Below, in pieces: positions 28,519 through 36,553 of a stretch of 64,000 bases of DNA (position 1 is the first letter of the stretch; the number at the start of each line of letters is the position of its first letter). The stretch is taken from contig NZ_BMQA01000008.1 in the NCBI RefSeq assembly GCF_014647875.1, positions 1 to 64,000 on the forward strand. The letters run 5' to 3'. The notes beneath the pieces are model-generated. The model saw only the letters and a list, made by a program, of their open reading frames with translations, did not search any database and was not told where the DNA came from. A program made the translations under genes and the position numbers. The DNA comes from Streptomyces brasiliensis. GTDB taxonomy: Bacteria > Actinomycetota > Actinomycetes > Streptomycetales > Streptomycetaceae.

Positions 28519-30411
28519 TCACAGATGGCGGCGTCGGGTCGACACGTGCCGTTCGTACAGCTCTCGTGCCTTGACCGCGGACGATCGGGTGGCGGTCTCG
28601 GCCACGGGTACATCCCACCAGGCCTGCGCCGGAGGCGCGCCCGACACTGTGTCTGCGGTTTCGGTCTCCACGTAGACACATGTGGGAGTGTCGGCGGCCC
28701 GCGCCTCGGCGAGCGCCGCGCGCAGCTCCCGTACGGTCTTCGCGCGCAGCACGCGCATGCCGAGGCTGGCCGCGTTGGCGGCGAGGTCGACGGGCAGCGG
28801 GGCGCCGGTGTAGGTGCCGTCGCCGGCCGGGTAGCGGTACGCGGTGCCGAACCGCTCGCCGCCCACCGACTCGGACAGCCCGCCGATCGAGGCGTACCCG
28901 TGGTTCTGCACCAGGAGGACCTTGATCGCGATACCCTCCTGCACCGCAGTCACGATCTCGGTCGGCATCATCAGATACGTCCCGTCACCGACCAGCGCCC
29001 ACACGGGCCGGTCGGGAGCGGCGAGCTTCACCCCGATCGCGGCCGGGATCTCGTACCCCATGCAGGAGTAGCCGTACTCCAGGTGGTACTGGTCCCGCGA
29101 GCGCGCCCGCCACAGCTTGTGCAGATCGCCGGGGAGCGAGCCGGCCGCGTTGATGATCACGTCGGACTCGTCGACGATCGCGTCCAGCGCACCGACGACC
29201 TGCGGCTGCGTCGGCCGTACGTCCGGCTCGTCGGCCTCGAAGCTCGCCTCGACGCGCTGCTCCCAGCGCTCCTTGTCCTCGCTGTACTCGGTGACGTACG
29301 CGTCGGAGACGCGGTGAGCGTGCATCCCCAGCGCCTCGGTCAGCTCCTGGAGGCCGCTGCGGGCGTCCGCGACGAGCGGGAGCGCGGCGAGCTTGTGACC
29401 GTCGTAGGGGGCGATGTTGAGGTTGAGGAAACGGACGTCCGGGTTCTCGAAGAGGGTGCCGGAAGCAGTGGTGAAGTCGGTGTAACGGGTGCCGACGCCG
29501 ATCACCAGGTCGGCGGTGCGGGCGAGTTCGTCGGCGGTGGCGGTGCCGGTGTGGCCGATGCCGCCGACGTCCTGGGGGTGGTCCCAGCGCAGGGAGCCCT
29601 TGCCGGCCTGGGTGGAGGCGACCGGGATGCGGGTGGCCTCGGCGAACTCGGCGAGGGCCTCCTCGGCGCGGCTGTGGTGGACGCCGCCGCCCGCGACGAC
29701 GAGGGGCCGGCGGGCCGCGCGGACCGCCCGGACCGCCTCGGCGAGTTCGACCGGGTCGGCACCCGGCCGCCGTACGGTCCAGACGCGCTCGGCGAAGAAC
29801 TCCTCGGGCCAGTCGTACGCCTCCGCCTGCACGTCCTGTGGCAGGGCGAGCGTGACGGCGCCGGTCTCGACCGGGTCGGTGAGGACCCGCATGGCCTGAA
29901 GAGCCGACGGGATCAGGGCTTCCGGCCGGGTGACGCGGTCGAAGTACCTCGACACCGGGCGCAGGCTGTCGTTGACCGACACGTCGCCCGCGTACGGGAC
30001 TTCGAGCTGCTGGAGGACCGGATCGGCGGGGCGGGCCGCGAAGACGTCGCCGGGCAGGAGCAGGACCGGGAGGTGGTTGATCGTGGCGAGCGCCGCGCCC
30101 GTCACCAGGTTCGTGGCGCCCGGGCCGATGGACGTCGTGACCGCGTGCGTGGACAGGCGGTTCGACTGGCGCGCGTAGCCGACGGCCGCGTGCACCATGG
30201 CCTGTTCGTTGCGGCCCTGGTGGTACGGCATGTCGGCGCCGTACTCGACGAGCGCCTGGCCGATCCCGGCGACGTTCCCGTGGCCGAAGATGCCCCAGGT
30301 CGCGCCGATCAGCCGCTGCCGTTCGCCGTCCCGCTGCGTGTACTGGACGGACAGGAAGCGGACGAGCGCCTGCGCGACCGTCAGCCTCACCGTCGAGGAC
30401 GTAGAGGTCAT
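28519..30411 (-). CDS. iolD: 3D-(3,5/4)-trihydroxycyclohexane-1,2-dione hydrolase
   Basis: 630-aa thiamine-diphosphate enzyme that opens the ring of the dione to 5-deoxy-glucuronate. It has the three-part ThDP fold; the cofactor motif is VGDGTYLMM to VLLVQNHGY (GDG with Asn about 27 residues later). The N-terminal GIFGHGNVAGIGQAL and RNEQAMVHAAVGYARQ are IolD hallmarks. The start at 30411 has AGGAGGTTACCG before it and overlaps the iolB stop by four bases (ATGA); the frame stays open further upstream but inside iolB. Normal family length. Confidence 0.96.
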   Translation of the reverse strand: MTSTSSTVRLTVAQALVRFLSVQYTQRDGERQRLIGATWGIFGHGNVAGIGQALVEYGADMPYHQGRNEQAMVHAAVGYARQSNRLSTHAVTTSIGPGATNLVTGAALATINHLPVLLLPGDVFAARPADPVLQQLEVPYAGDVSVNDSLRPVSRYFDRVTRPEALIPSALQAMRVLTDPVETGAVTLALPQDVQAEAYDWPEEFFAERVWTVRRPGADPVELAEAVRAVRAARRPLVVAGGGVHHSRAEEALAEFAEATRIPVASTQAGKGSLRWDHPQDVGGIGHTGTATADELARTADLVIGVGTRYTDFTTASGTLFENPDVRFLNLNIAPYDGHKLAALPLVADARSGLQELTEALGMHAHRVSDAYVTEYSEDKERWEQRVEASFEADEPDVRPTQPQVVGALDAIVDESDVIINAAGSLPGDLHKLWRARSRDQYHLEYGYSCMGYEIPAAIGVKLAAPDRPVWALVGDGTYLMMPTEIVTAVQEGIAIKVLLVQNHGYASIGGLSESVGGERFGTAYRYPAGDGTYTGAPLPVDLAANAASLGMRVLRAKTVRELRAALAEARAADTPTCVYVETETADTVSGAPPAQAWWDVPVAETATRSSAVKARELYERHVSTRRRHL

Positions 30412-31232
30412 CGGTAACCTCCTGCGCTTTCTACGTGGGCCGGATGGAAGCAGATCCGCCACTCCCGCGTCGCGCCGGGACCGGCCATGACGTTCAGGTA
30501 GTACATCGCGTGGCCGGGCTGCGCGATCGACGGGCCGTGCCATCCGTCGGGGACGAGGACGGCGTCGCCGGAGCGGACCTCCGCGAGGACGTCGGATCCG
30601 CCCTCACGGGAGGGGAATACGCGTTGGTACCCGAATCCGTTCGGGCCCTCGATCTCGAAGTAGTAGATCTCCTCAAGCTCGGACTCCTCGCCCGGCCGGT
30701 GTTCGTCGTGCTTGTGCGGAGGATACGACGACCAGTTGCCGCCCGGCGTGATCACCTCGACCGCGATGAGCTTGTCGCACTCGAACGCGTCGGCCGAGGC
30801 GAAGTTGCGCACCTCGCGCGCGGACGCGCCGCTGCCACGCTGCTCGACGGGGACCTCCGGCGCGGGGCCGTAGCGGGCGGGGAGTCGTCGCTCGCACTTC
30901 GCTCCTGCCAGGGCGAAGCGGCCTCCCGCACCGGAGGCGATCTGGACCCGGGTGTCCCGGGGCGCGTACACGAAGTCCGAGACCGACGCGAACACGCTGT
31001 CCCGGCCAAGGATGTGGAACTCCTCGTCCTCCATGTGCACGGTACAGCCGCCGCTGAGCGGAAGCACGATCCACTCACTGTCCCCCGTGGTGAACATATG
31101 GCTTCCGCCGGGCAACAGTTCGACGATGCGCAAGCTGCTGTGCGTCCACCCGGCCCGCTTGGGGTCGATGTCGATGGCGTACTGGGCGCTCGCGGTCGAG
31201 CCTTTGGTCAGATGCAGGTCGGTGCTGGTCAT
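30408..31232 (-). CDS. iolB: 5-deoxy-glucuronate isomerase
   Basis: 274-aa bicupin that isomerises 5-deoxy-glucuronate to 2-deoxy-5-keto-gluconate. The second cupin carries the metal-binding set in SSYPPHKHDEHRPG and EEIYYFEIEGPNGFGYQRV, with a later His in DGWHGP. It lies seven bases after the aldolase gene and overlaps iolD, i.e. mid-operon. Length as usual for IolB. Confidence 0.95.
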   Translation of the reverse strand: MTSTDLHLTKGSTASAQYAIDIDPKRAGWTHSSLRIVELLPGGSHMFTTGDSEWIVLPLSGGCTVHMEDEEFHILGRDSVFASVSDFVYAPRDTRVQIASGAGGRFALAGAKCERRLPARYGPAPEVPVEQRGSGASAREVRNFASADAFECDKLIAVEVITPGGNWSSYPPHKHDEHRPGEESELEEIYYFEIEGPNGFGYQRVFPSREGGSDVLAEVRSGDAVLVPDGWHGPSIAQPGHAMYYLNVMAGPGATREWRICFHPAHVESAGGYR

Positions 31233-31239
31233 ACGGCCC

Positions 31240-32187
31240 TCACAGCAGTCCTACGGCGGTGTCCACGGCGGCGGCCACGTCGCCGTCCGCCGGGTACAGC
31301 AGCGTGCGGCCGACCACCAGGCCGCGCACAGTGGGCAGTTGGAGCGCGCCGCGCCACTTCTCGTACGCCGCGGTCTGCTCTTCGGCGGAGCCACCCACCT
31401 CGCCGCCGAGGAGGACGGCCGGGAGCGTGGAGGTCTCCATGACACGGGCCATGTCGACGGGGTTGTCGGTGACGGGGACCTTGAGCCAGGTGTAGGCTGA
31501 ACTGCCGCCCAGACCCGAGGCGATGGCGATGGACTTGGTGACGGCCTCGGCGGACAGGTCGTTCTTCAGCCGGCCCTCGGGGGTGCGGCGGCTGATGAAC
31601 GGCTCGACGAAGACCGGGAGCCGGCGCGCGGCCATGTCGTCGATGGCACGGGCGGCGGACTCCAGGGTGGTCAGGGAGCCCGGGTCGTCGTAGTCGATGC
31701 GCAGGAGCAGCTTCCCGGCGTCGAAGCCGAGGCGCTGGATGTCCTCGGGGCGATGGCCGGTGAAGCGGTCGTCGAGTTCGAAGGATGCGCCCTGCAGGCC
31801 GCCGCGGTTCATCGAGCCCATGACGACCTTGTGGTCGAGGACGCCGAGCAGCAGCAGGTCGTCGAGGATGTCGGCGGTGGCGAGGACGCCGTCCACACCC
31901 GGCCGGGACAGCGCGAGGCACAGCCGCTCCAGCAGGTCGGCGCGGTTGGCCATGGCGAGCCTGTTGTCGCCGACGCCGAGGGCGCCGCGCGCCGGATGGT
32001 CGGCGGCGACGATCATCAGCCGGCCGTCCGCGTCGAGCAGGGGCCTGCGGGCGCGGCGTGCGGCGGCCTCGGCGATCGCCTCGGGGTGGTGGGTGCGGGT
32101 GCGGACCAGCTCGGGGATGTCCACGCGTGTGTGCCGAGTGCCGTCCCCGCCCTCGTGGTGGGCGCCGCCGACCTTGCCCGCCCTCAC
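31240..32187 (-). CDS. TIM-barrel aldolase (Cgl0159/LacD-like), probable inositol-pathway aldolase
   Basis: 315-aa (beta/alpha)8 protein starting at a GTG that overlaps the iolC stop (GTGA). Family signature segments: LMIVAADHPARGALGVG, GVLATADILDDLLLLG, KVVMGSMNRGGLQGASFELDDR, KLLLRIDYDDPGS and TWLKVPVTDNP, whose Lys may be the Schiff-base lysine of class I aldolases. Its place directly after the kinase fits the cleavage of 2-deoxy-5-keto-gluconate 6-phosphate to dihydroxyacetone phosphate and malonate semialdehyde, the step of IolJ, for which no other candidate exists here. The function is inferred from position and fold. Confidence 0.8.
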   Translation of the reverse strand: MRAGKVGGAHHEGGDGTRHTRVDIPELVRTRTHHPEAIAEAAARRARRPLLDADGRLMIVAADHPARGALGVGDNRLAMANRADLLERLCLALSRPGVDGVLATADILDDLLLLGVLDHKVVMGSMNRGGLQGASFELDDRFTGHRPEDIQRLGFDAGKLLLRIDYDDPGSLTTLESAARAIDDMAARRLPVFVEPFISRRTPEGRLKNDLSAEAVTKSIAIASGLGGSSAYTWLKVPVTDNPVDMARVMETSTLPAVLLGGEVGGSAEEQTAAYEKWRGALQLPTVRGLVVGRTLLYPADGDVAAAVDTAVGLL

Positions 32188-33134
32188 AGCACCGCTCCGG
32201 CCTCGAGCGCGGCGGCCACCTCGTCCGGGGTGGGCATCGCGGAGGAGCACTCCAGCCGGGAGGCGACGATCGCGCCGGCCGCGTTGGCGTGCCGCATGAT
32301 CGTCTCCAGGTCCCAGCCGGCCAGCAGTCCGTGGCACAGGGAGCCGCCGAAGGCGTCCCCGGCGCCGAGTCCGTTGAGGACCGTGACGGGCAGGGGCGGC
32401 ACCTCGGCGGACTCGCCGGTGGCGCTGACCGCGAGGACGCCCTTGGGCCCCTGCTTGACGACGGCGAGTTCGACACCGGCGTCGAGCAGGGCGCGGGCCG
32501 CGGCGTGGGGTTCGCGCACTCCGGTGGCGACCTCCACCTCGTCGAGGTTGCCGACGGCGACCGTGGTGTGGCGCAGGGCCTCGGTGTAGAAGGGACGGGC
32601 CTCGTCGGGGTCCTGCCAGAACATCGGGCGCCAGTCGAGGTCGAAGACCGTGATCCCGGCCTTGGCGCGACGGGCGAGGGCCGCGAGGGTCGCCGTACGG
32701 CTGGGCTCCTCGCTCAGGCCGGTGCCGGTGACCCAGAAGATGCCGGCCTCGCGGATGGCGTCGAGGTCCAGGTCGTGGGCCTCGATCTCCAGGTCGGGCG
32801 CCTTGGGCTGCCGGTAGAAGTAGAGCGGGAAGTCGTCCGGCGGGAAGACCTCGCAGAAGGTGACCGGGGTGGGCAGTCCGGGGACCGGGGTGACCCAGCG
32901 GTCGTCGACCCCGAAGCCGCGCAGGGCCTCGTGCAGATACGTGCCGAAGGGGTCGTCACCGGTGCGGGTGATCACGGCGGTCCGGCGGCCGAGGCGGGCC
33001 GCGGCGACCGCGACGTTCGTCGCCGACCCGCCGAGGAACTTGCCGAAGGTGGACACCTGGGCGAGCGGGACACCCGCCTGCAACGGGTAGATGTCCACTC
33101 CGATCCGCCCCATGGTGATCAGGTCGTACGCCAT
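32184..33134 (-). CDS. iolC: 5-dehydro-2-deoxygluconokinase
   Basis: 316-aa PfkB-family sugar kinase that phosphorylates 2-deoxy-5-keto-gluconate at O6. N-terminal MAYDLITMGRIGVDIYPLQ and FLGGSATNVAVAAARLG (sugar site), and C-terminal GLGAGDAFGG (catalytic Asp and anion hole) are present. PLYFYRQPKAPDLEI in the lid region is typical of IolC. It is the first gene of the operon; a promoter with good boxes lies 70-100 bp upstream. Confidence 0.95.
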   Translation of the reverse strand: MAYDLITMGRIGVDIYPLQAGVPLAQVSTFGKFLGGSATNVAVAAARLGRRTAVITRTGDDPFGTYLHEALRGFGVDDRWVTPVPGLPTPVTFCEVFPPDDFPLYFYRQPKAPDLEIEAHDLDLDAIREAGIFWVTGTGLSEEPSRTATLAALARRAKAGITVFDLDWRPMFWQDPDEARPFYTEALRHTTVAVGNLDEVEVATGVREPHAAARALLDAGVELAVVKQGPKGVLAVSATGESAEVPPLPVTVLNGLGAGDAFGGSLCHGLLAGWDLETIMRHANAAGAIVASRLECSSAMPTPDEVAAALEAGAVL

Positions 33135-33203
33135 CGGCTTCCCTTCTGCGTCATCCGGCTCGCCTCCGGGGCGCCCCAGCGGCGGAGCGCGGCTCTCCCC
33201 CGG

Positions 33204-33267
33204 TTTCTAGCCCCGCAACGGGAGCCCTGTCAATGTTTTGTCCAGACATTCGGACCAGAGCTTGACA
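33204..33267. promoter_or_regulatory. divergent iol promoters with a shared operator-like palindrome
   Basis: Minus strand: TTGACA (33233-33228), 18-base spacer, TAGAAA (33209-33204), a good promoter for iolC. Plus strand: TTGACA at 33262-33267 facing the gene at 33298, without a clear -10. The two -35 boxes are back to back, 28 bases apart. Between them lies TGTCCAGACA (33239-33248), a TGTC/GACA palindrome of the kind bound by GntR-family regulators. One regulator could control both units; no regulator gene is adjacent. Confidence 0.65.
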
Positions 33268-33297
33268 CCCCCTTCCGCGAGCCGCACGCTGGCGGCC

Positions 33298-34224
33298 ATG
33301 ACGTCGTTGTCACCACAGTCCCCCTCTTCCGGCGCCTCGCGCATCCGGATCGGTTCGGCGCCCGACTCCTGGGGCGTCTGGTTCCCCGAAGACCCTGTTC
33401 AGGTGCCGTGGCAGCGCTTCCTCGACGAGGTCGCGGGCTCCGGCTACGAGTGGATCGAGCTGGGCCCGTACGGCTATCTGCCGACCGACCCGGCGGTCCT
33501 GACCGAGGAGACGGCACGGCGTGGGCTGAAGGTGTCGGCCGGCACCGTCTTCACCGGGCTCCATCACGGGGAGGCGGTGTGGGACAAGACGTGGGAGCAC
33601 GTCTCCGACATCGCCGCGCTGACCCAGGCCATGGGTGCCGAGCACCTGGTCGTCATCCCGTCCTTCTGGCGCGACGACAAGACCGGCGAGGTTCTGGAGC
33701 CGGACACGCTGACCGCCGAACAGTGGCGCAATCTGACCTCGCTGACCGAGCGACTGGGGCGGGAGGTGCGCGAGCGGTACGGCCTGTCGATCGTCGTCCA
33801 TCCGCACGCCGACACCCACATCGACAGCGAGGAGAACGTCGTCCGCTTCCTCGACGGCACCGACTCCTCGCTGGTGTCGCTCTGCCTGGACACCGGGCAC
33901 TACGCCTACTGTGGCGGGGACAGCGTCAAGCTCATCGAGACGTACGGAGAGCGCATCGGCTATCTCCACCTGAAGCAGGTGGACCCGGAGATCCTGGCCG
34001 ACGTGCGGGCGAACGCCACCCCGTTCGGGCCGGCCGTCGCCCAGGGCGTCATGTGCGAGCCGCCGGCCGGCGTGCCCGCGCTCGGCCCGGTCCTGGACGC
34101 GGCCCGGAAGCTGGACGTGGATCTGTTCGCGATCGTCGAGCAGGACATGTATCCCTGCGATCCCGACAAGCCGCTGCCGATCGCCCGGCGGACCCGCGCG
34201 TTTCTGAGGTCGTGCGGGGCCTGA
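33298..34224 (+). CDS. TIM-barrel sugar isomerase/dehydratase, IolE-like
   Basis: 308 aa from ATG 33298; an upstream start would overlap the promoter. AP-endonuclease-2/xylose-isomerase-like TIM barrel: GSAPDSWGVWFPEDP at the N-terminus, YEWIELGPYGYLP, and metal ligands in VVHPHADTHID, LDTGHYAYCGGD, YLHLKQVDPE and IVEQDMYP. The N-terminal motif and the divergence from the inositol operon make inosose (2-keto-inositol) dehydratase, IolE, the best guess; its product is the substrate of IolD. An isomerase of the IolI/IolH kind is the alternative. Confidence 0.8.
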   Translation: MTSLSPQSPSSGASRIRIGSAPDSWGVWFPEDPVQVPWQRFLDEVAGSGYEWIELGPYGYLPTDPAVLTEETARRGLKVSAGTVFTGLHHGEAVWDKTWEHVSDIAALTQAMGAEHLVVIPSFWRDDKTGEVLEPDTLTAEQWRNLTSLTERLGREVRERYGLSIVVHPHADTHIDSEENVVRFLDGTDSSLVSLCLDTGHYAYCGGDSVKLIETYGERIGYLHLKQVDPEILADVRANATPFGPAVAQGVMCEPPAGVPALGPVLDAARKLDVDLFAIVEQDMYPCDPDKPLPIARRTRAFLRSCGA

Positions 34225-34640
34225 CACTCGGCTGGGGCAGCCGTCACATGACGGAACTCATCCGGAATTCAGGGGTATTGGCGAACGGGCTGACACGGGC
34301 CGTGCGGAACAGGCAACGGAGACCGACGGCTCGTCACTTTCTGGGCATGCCCAGGTTCCGGGAGTCCGGAGTGAGTGCGTACGCCCTCGGCGGTCGTGAG
34401 TCAACGCGCCCCGCCCTGTGCGGGCGTACGCCTATGCGTCACCTCTGTCACAAACACCCCCGTCGTGTCACACATGTCGCGTGTACGCGGGCTCTCGGTC
34501 ACAGCCGGTCGACAGCCGCTTCCCCGCGCTCACCGTGCGTCGTTGACCGGGCACAGGCTTGGTGATCGCCAGCGCAGCGCCCGGCTCCCCCGACGGCCGT
34601 TCCCGGCCGCCCCCGCGGTGCGCGCAGGGAGGTGCACTTC
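34225..34640 (+). other. 416-bp intergenic region without a recognised gene
   Basis: Coding-like frames here have no family features. The part 34435-34500 is richer in A/T and holds TGTCAC at 34447 and 34468, within reach of the next gene as a promoter or operator. I see no hairpin that clearly ends the IolE-like gene. Confidence 0.4.
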
Positions 34641-34841
34641 ATGACCGACCGAAGGCTCTGGTCCTACAAGGAGATCGCGGCGCACATCAAGGTGCAGCCG
34701 GACACCGTGCGGTCCTACCGCAAGCACGGACTTCTCCCGTCGCCCGACCATGTGGAGGGCGGCAAGCCCTTCTGGTACGCGGACACCGTCCGGGCCTGGG
34801 TGGCCTCCCGGCCGGGCAACCGGGGCGGCAGACAACCCTGA
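34641..34841 (+). CDS. small MerR-type helix-turn-helix protein
   Basis: 66-aa DNA-binding protein. WSYKEIAAHIKVQPDTVRSYRKHGLLPSP is a winged-helix MerR/excisionase-type HTH, with FWYADTVRAWVASRPG as the wing and last helix. No effector domain. GGGAGGTG lies seven bases before the ATG. Such stand-alone modules occur as AlpA-like or phage excisionase relatives, but no integrase is near; it may be a small regulator. Confidence 0.85.
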   Translation: MTDRRLWSYKEIAAHIKVQPDTVRSYRKHGLLPSPDHVEGGKPFWYADTVRAWVASRPGNRGGRQP

Positions 34842-34861
34842 TCCGCCTCCCGAAAACGGTT

Positions 34862-34889
34862 CTGTGCCCCGCCCGCGCGTGGGGCACAG
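34862..34889 (+). terminator. hairpin between HTH gene and acetyltransferase
   Basis: 9-bp perfect stem (CTGTGCCCC / GGGGCACAG) with a 10-base loop, 20 bases past the HTH stop and only eight before the next ATG. It could end the HTH transcript or hold the leader of the acetyltransferase. Confidence 0.55.
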
Positions 34890-34897
34890 TGCGTCGC

Positions 34898-35461
34898 ATG
34901 ACTTTCTCCGTCAAACCCTTGCTCACCGGCGAGAAGACGGTCCTGCGGCCGTTCACCGCGGACGACGCCGACACCATGTGGGAGATCATCGGCGATCCCG
35001 AGGTCGTGCACTTCACCTTTCCGGCGAACGGCGAACTCACCCTGGAGCGGCTGCGTTCCTGGTACGGCTCCCGGTCCGAGCAGCCCGACCGGCTCGACCT
35101 CGCCGTCACTGACCGCACCACCGGTGAACTCGTCGGCGAGGTCGTGCTGTTCGAGTGGGACCCGGACAGCCGCAGTTGCACCTTCCGCACCCTTGTCGGC
35201 CCCCGGGGCCGCGGCCGCGGGCTCGGCACCGAGGCGACGTCCCTCATCGTCGGCCACGGCTTCTCCCATCTCGGCTTGCACCGCATCCAGTTGGAGGTCT
35301 ACGGCGACAACCACCGGGCCCGCCGCGTCTACGAGAAGGTCGGCTTCGTGGTGGAGGGAGTGCGGCGGGAGGCGATGACGCGGGACGGGGAGTGGATCGA
35401 CGAGGTGCTGATGGCGGTCCTCGACCGCGAGTGGGCCGCGCTCAGCTCCACGGCTCGATGA
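34898..35461 (+). CDS. GNAT family N-acetyltransferase (RimJ/RimL-like)
   Basis: 187-aa acetyl-CoA-dependent acetyltransferase. [21 protein letters not shown] at the start, acetyl-CoA loop [13 protein letters not shown], and [23 protein letters not shown] are typical of the RimJ/RimL group that acetylates protein N-termini or small amines. No clear ribosome site; the hairpin just before the ATG may limit translation. Its 3' end overlaps that of the convergent alcohol dehydrogenase by 20 bases. The substrate is unknown. Confidence 0.85.
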   Translation: MTFSVKPLLTGEKTVLRPFTADDADTMWEIIGDPEVVHFTFPANGELTLERLRSWYGSRSEQPDRLDLAVTDRTTGELVGEVVLFEWDPDSRSCTFRTLVGPRGRGRGLGTEATSLIVGHGFSHLGLHRIQLEVYGDNHRARRVYEKVGFVVEGVRREAMTRDGEWIDEVLMAVLDREWAALSSTAR

Positions 35462-36485
35462 CCGTGACGCCCGCACCGCCCGCGGTGTCCATCGCCGCGA
35501 GGGCCGCCGGCGCCGCGTCCAGGGAGACGGTCGACGTCGTCAGCAGGTCGGGGCGCAGCACGCCCGAGCGGACCAGCTCCAGCATGCCGGGGTAGGTGTG
35601 CGCGGCCATGCCGTGGCTGCCGCGGAGTTCGAGCTCCAGGGCGATGGCACGGGCCATGGGCACCGGGGTCGTACCGTCCGGGGAGGGCAGCAGGCCCACC
35701 TGGACGTGCCGGCCCCGGCGGCGCAGGCCGTTCACCGATGCGGCGCAGGTCGCCGGGGAGCCGAGCGCGTCCAGGGAGAGATGGGCGCCGCCGCCGGTCA
35801 GCTCCAGGATCTCCGCCGCCGTGTCCGGGGTGCGCGTGGCGTCCACGCACTGGGCGGCGCCGAACTTCCGCGCCAGGTCCAGGGCTCCGGTCGACACGTC
35901 CACGGCGACCACCCGCGCACCCGACGCCGCCGCGATCATCACCGCCGACAGGCCCACGCCCCCGCAGCCGTGCACCGCGACCCACTCCCCCGCGGCCAAC
36001 CGGCCCTGCTGCACGACGGCCCGGAACGCGGTCGCGAAACGGCAGCCGAGGGAGGCGGCGGTGGCGAAGGACATGTCGTCCGGGATCGCCACGAGGTTCA
36101 CGTCGGCATGGTCGAGCGCCACGTACTGCGCGAACGAGCCCCAGTGCGTGAAGCCCGGCTGGCTCTGCCGCTCGCACACCTGCTGGTCGCCCGCCGCACA
36201 GGCGGCGCAGGTCCCGCAGGCGCAGACGAAGGGCACCGTGACCCGGTCGCCGGGCCGCCAGCCGGTCACCCGGGCGCCCACCGCCTCGACGACACCGGCG
36301 AGTTCATGACCGGGCACATGCGGCAGGGTGATGTCCGGGTCGTGGCCCATCCAGCCGTGCCAGTCGCTGCGGCACAGGCCGGTGGCCTCGACCCGCACCA
36401 CGACCCCGTGCTCGACCGGCTCCGGGTCCGCCACCTCGCGTACCTCGGCGGTTTCCCCGTACCGCTCGAACACCACAGCCTTCAT
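35442..36485 (-). CDS. zinc-dependent alcohol dehydrogenase
   Basis: 347-aa medium-chain dehydrogenase/reductase. Catalytic zinc ligands in [14 protein letters not shown] and [16 protein letters not shown]; structural zinc cysteines in [18 protein letters not shown]; Rossmann motif [12 protein letters not shown]. Such enzymes oxidise primary or secondary alcohols with NAD(P). The ATG at 36485 has GGAAAGGTGAAG before it. The convergent overlap with the acetyltransferase gene may give antisense transcripts. The substrate is not indicated by neighbours. Confidence 0.88.
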   Translation of the reverse strand: MKAVVFERYGETAEVREVADPEPVEHGVVVRVEATGLCRSDWHGWMGHDPDITLPHVPGHELAGVVEAVGARVTGWRPGDRVTVPFVCACGTCAACAAGDQQVCERQSQPGFTHWGSFAQYVALDHADVNLVAIPDDMSFATAASLGCRFATAFRAVVQQGRLAAGEWVAVHGCGGVGLSAVMIAAASGARVVAVDVSTGALDLARKFGAAQCVDATRTPDTAAEILELTGGGAHLSLDALGSPATCAASVNGLRRRGRHVQVGLLPSPDGTTPVPMARAIALELELRGSHGMAAHTYPGMLELVRSGVLRPDLLTTSTVSLDAAPAALAAMDTAGGAGVTVIEPWS

Positions 36486-36553
36486 GTGCTTCACCTTTCC
36501 GCGCTCGGTTCCGGGATCACGGGATTCCGCCGGACGCCTTCTCCACCCGAGTC

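Noticed and set aside
30412..30543. A longer N-terminus for IolD
   Set aside because: The added residues are the out-of-frame reading of iolB; the start at 30411 has an AGGAGG site and the expected IolD N-terminus.
34641..34841. The small HTH protein as an excisionase of a mobile element
   Set aside because: No integrase, replication gene, tRNA target or repeats are near it.
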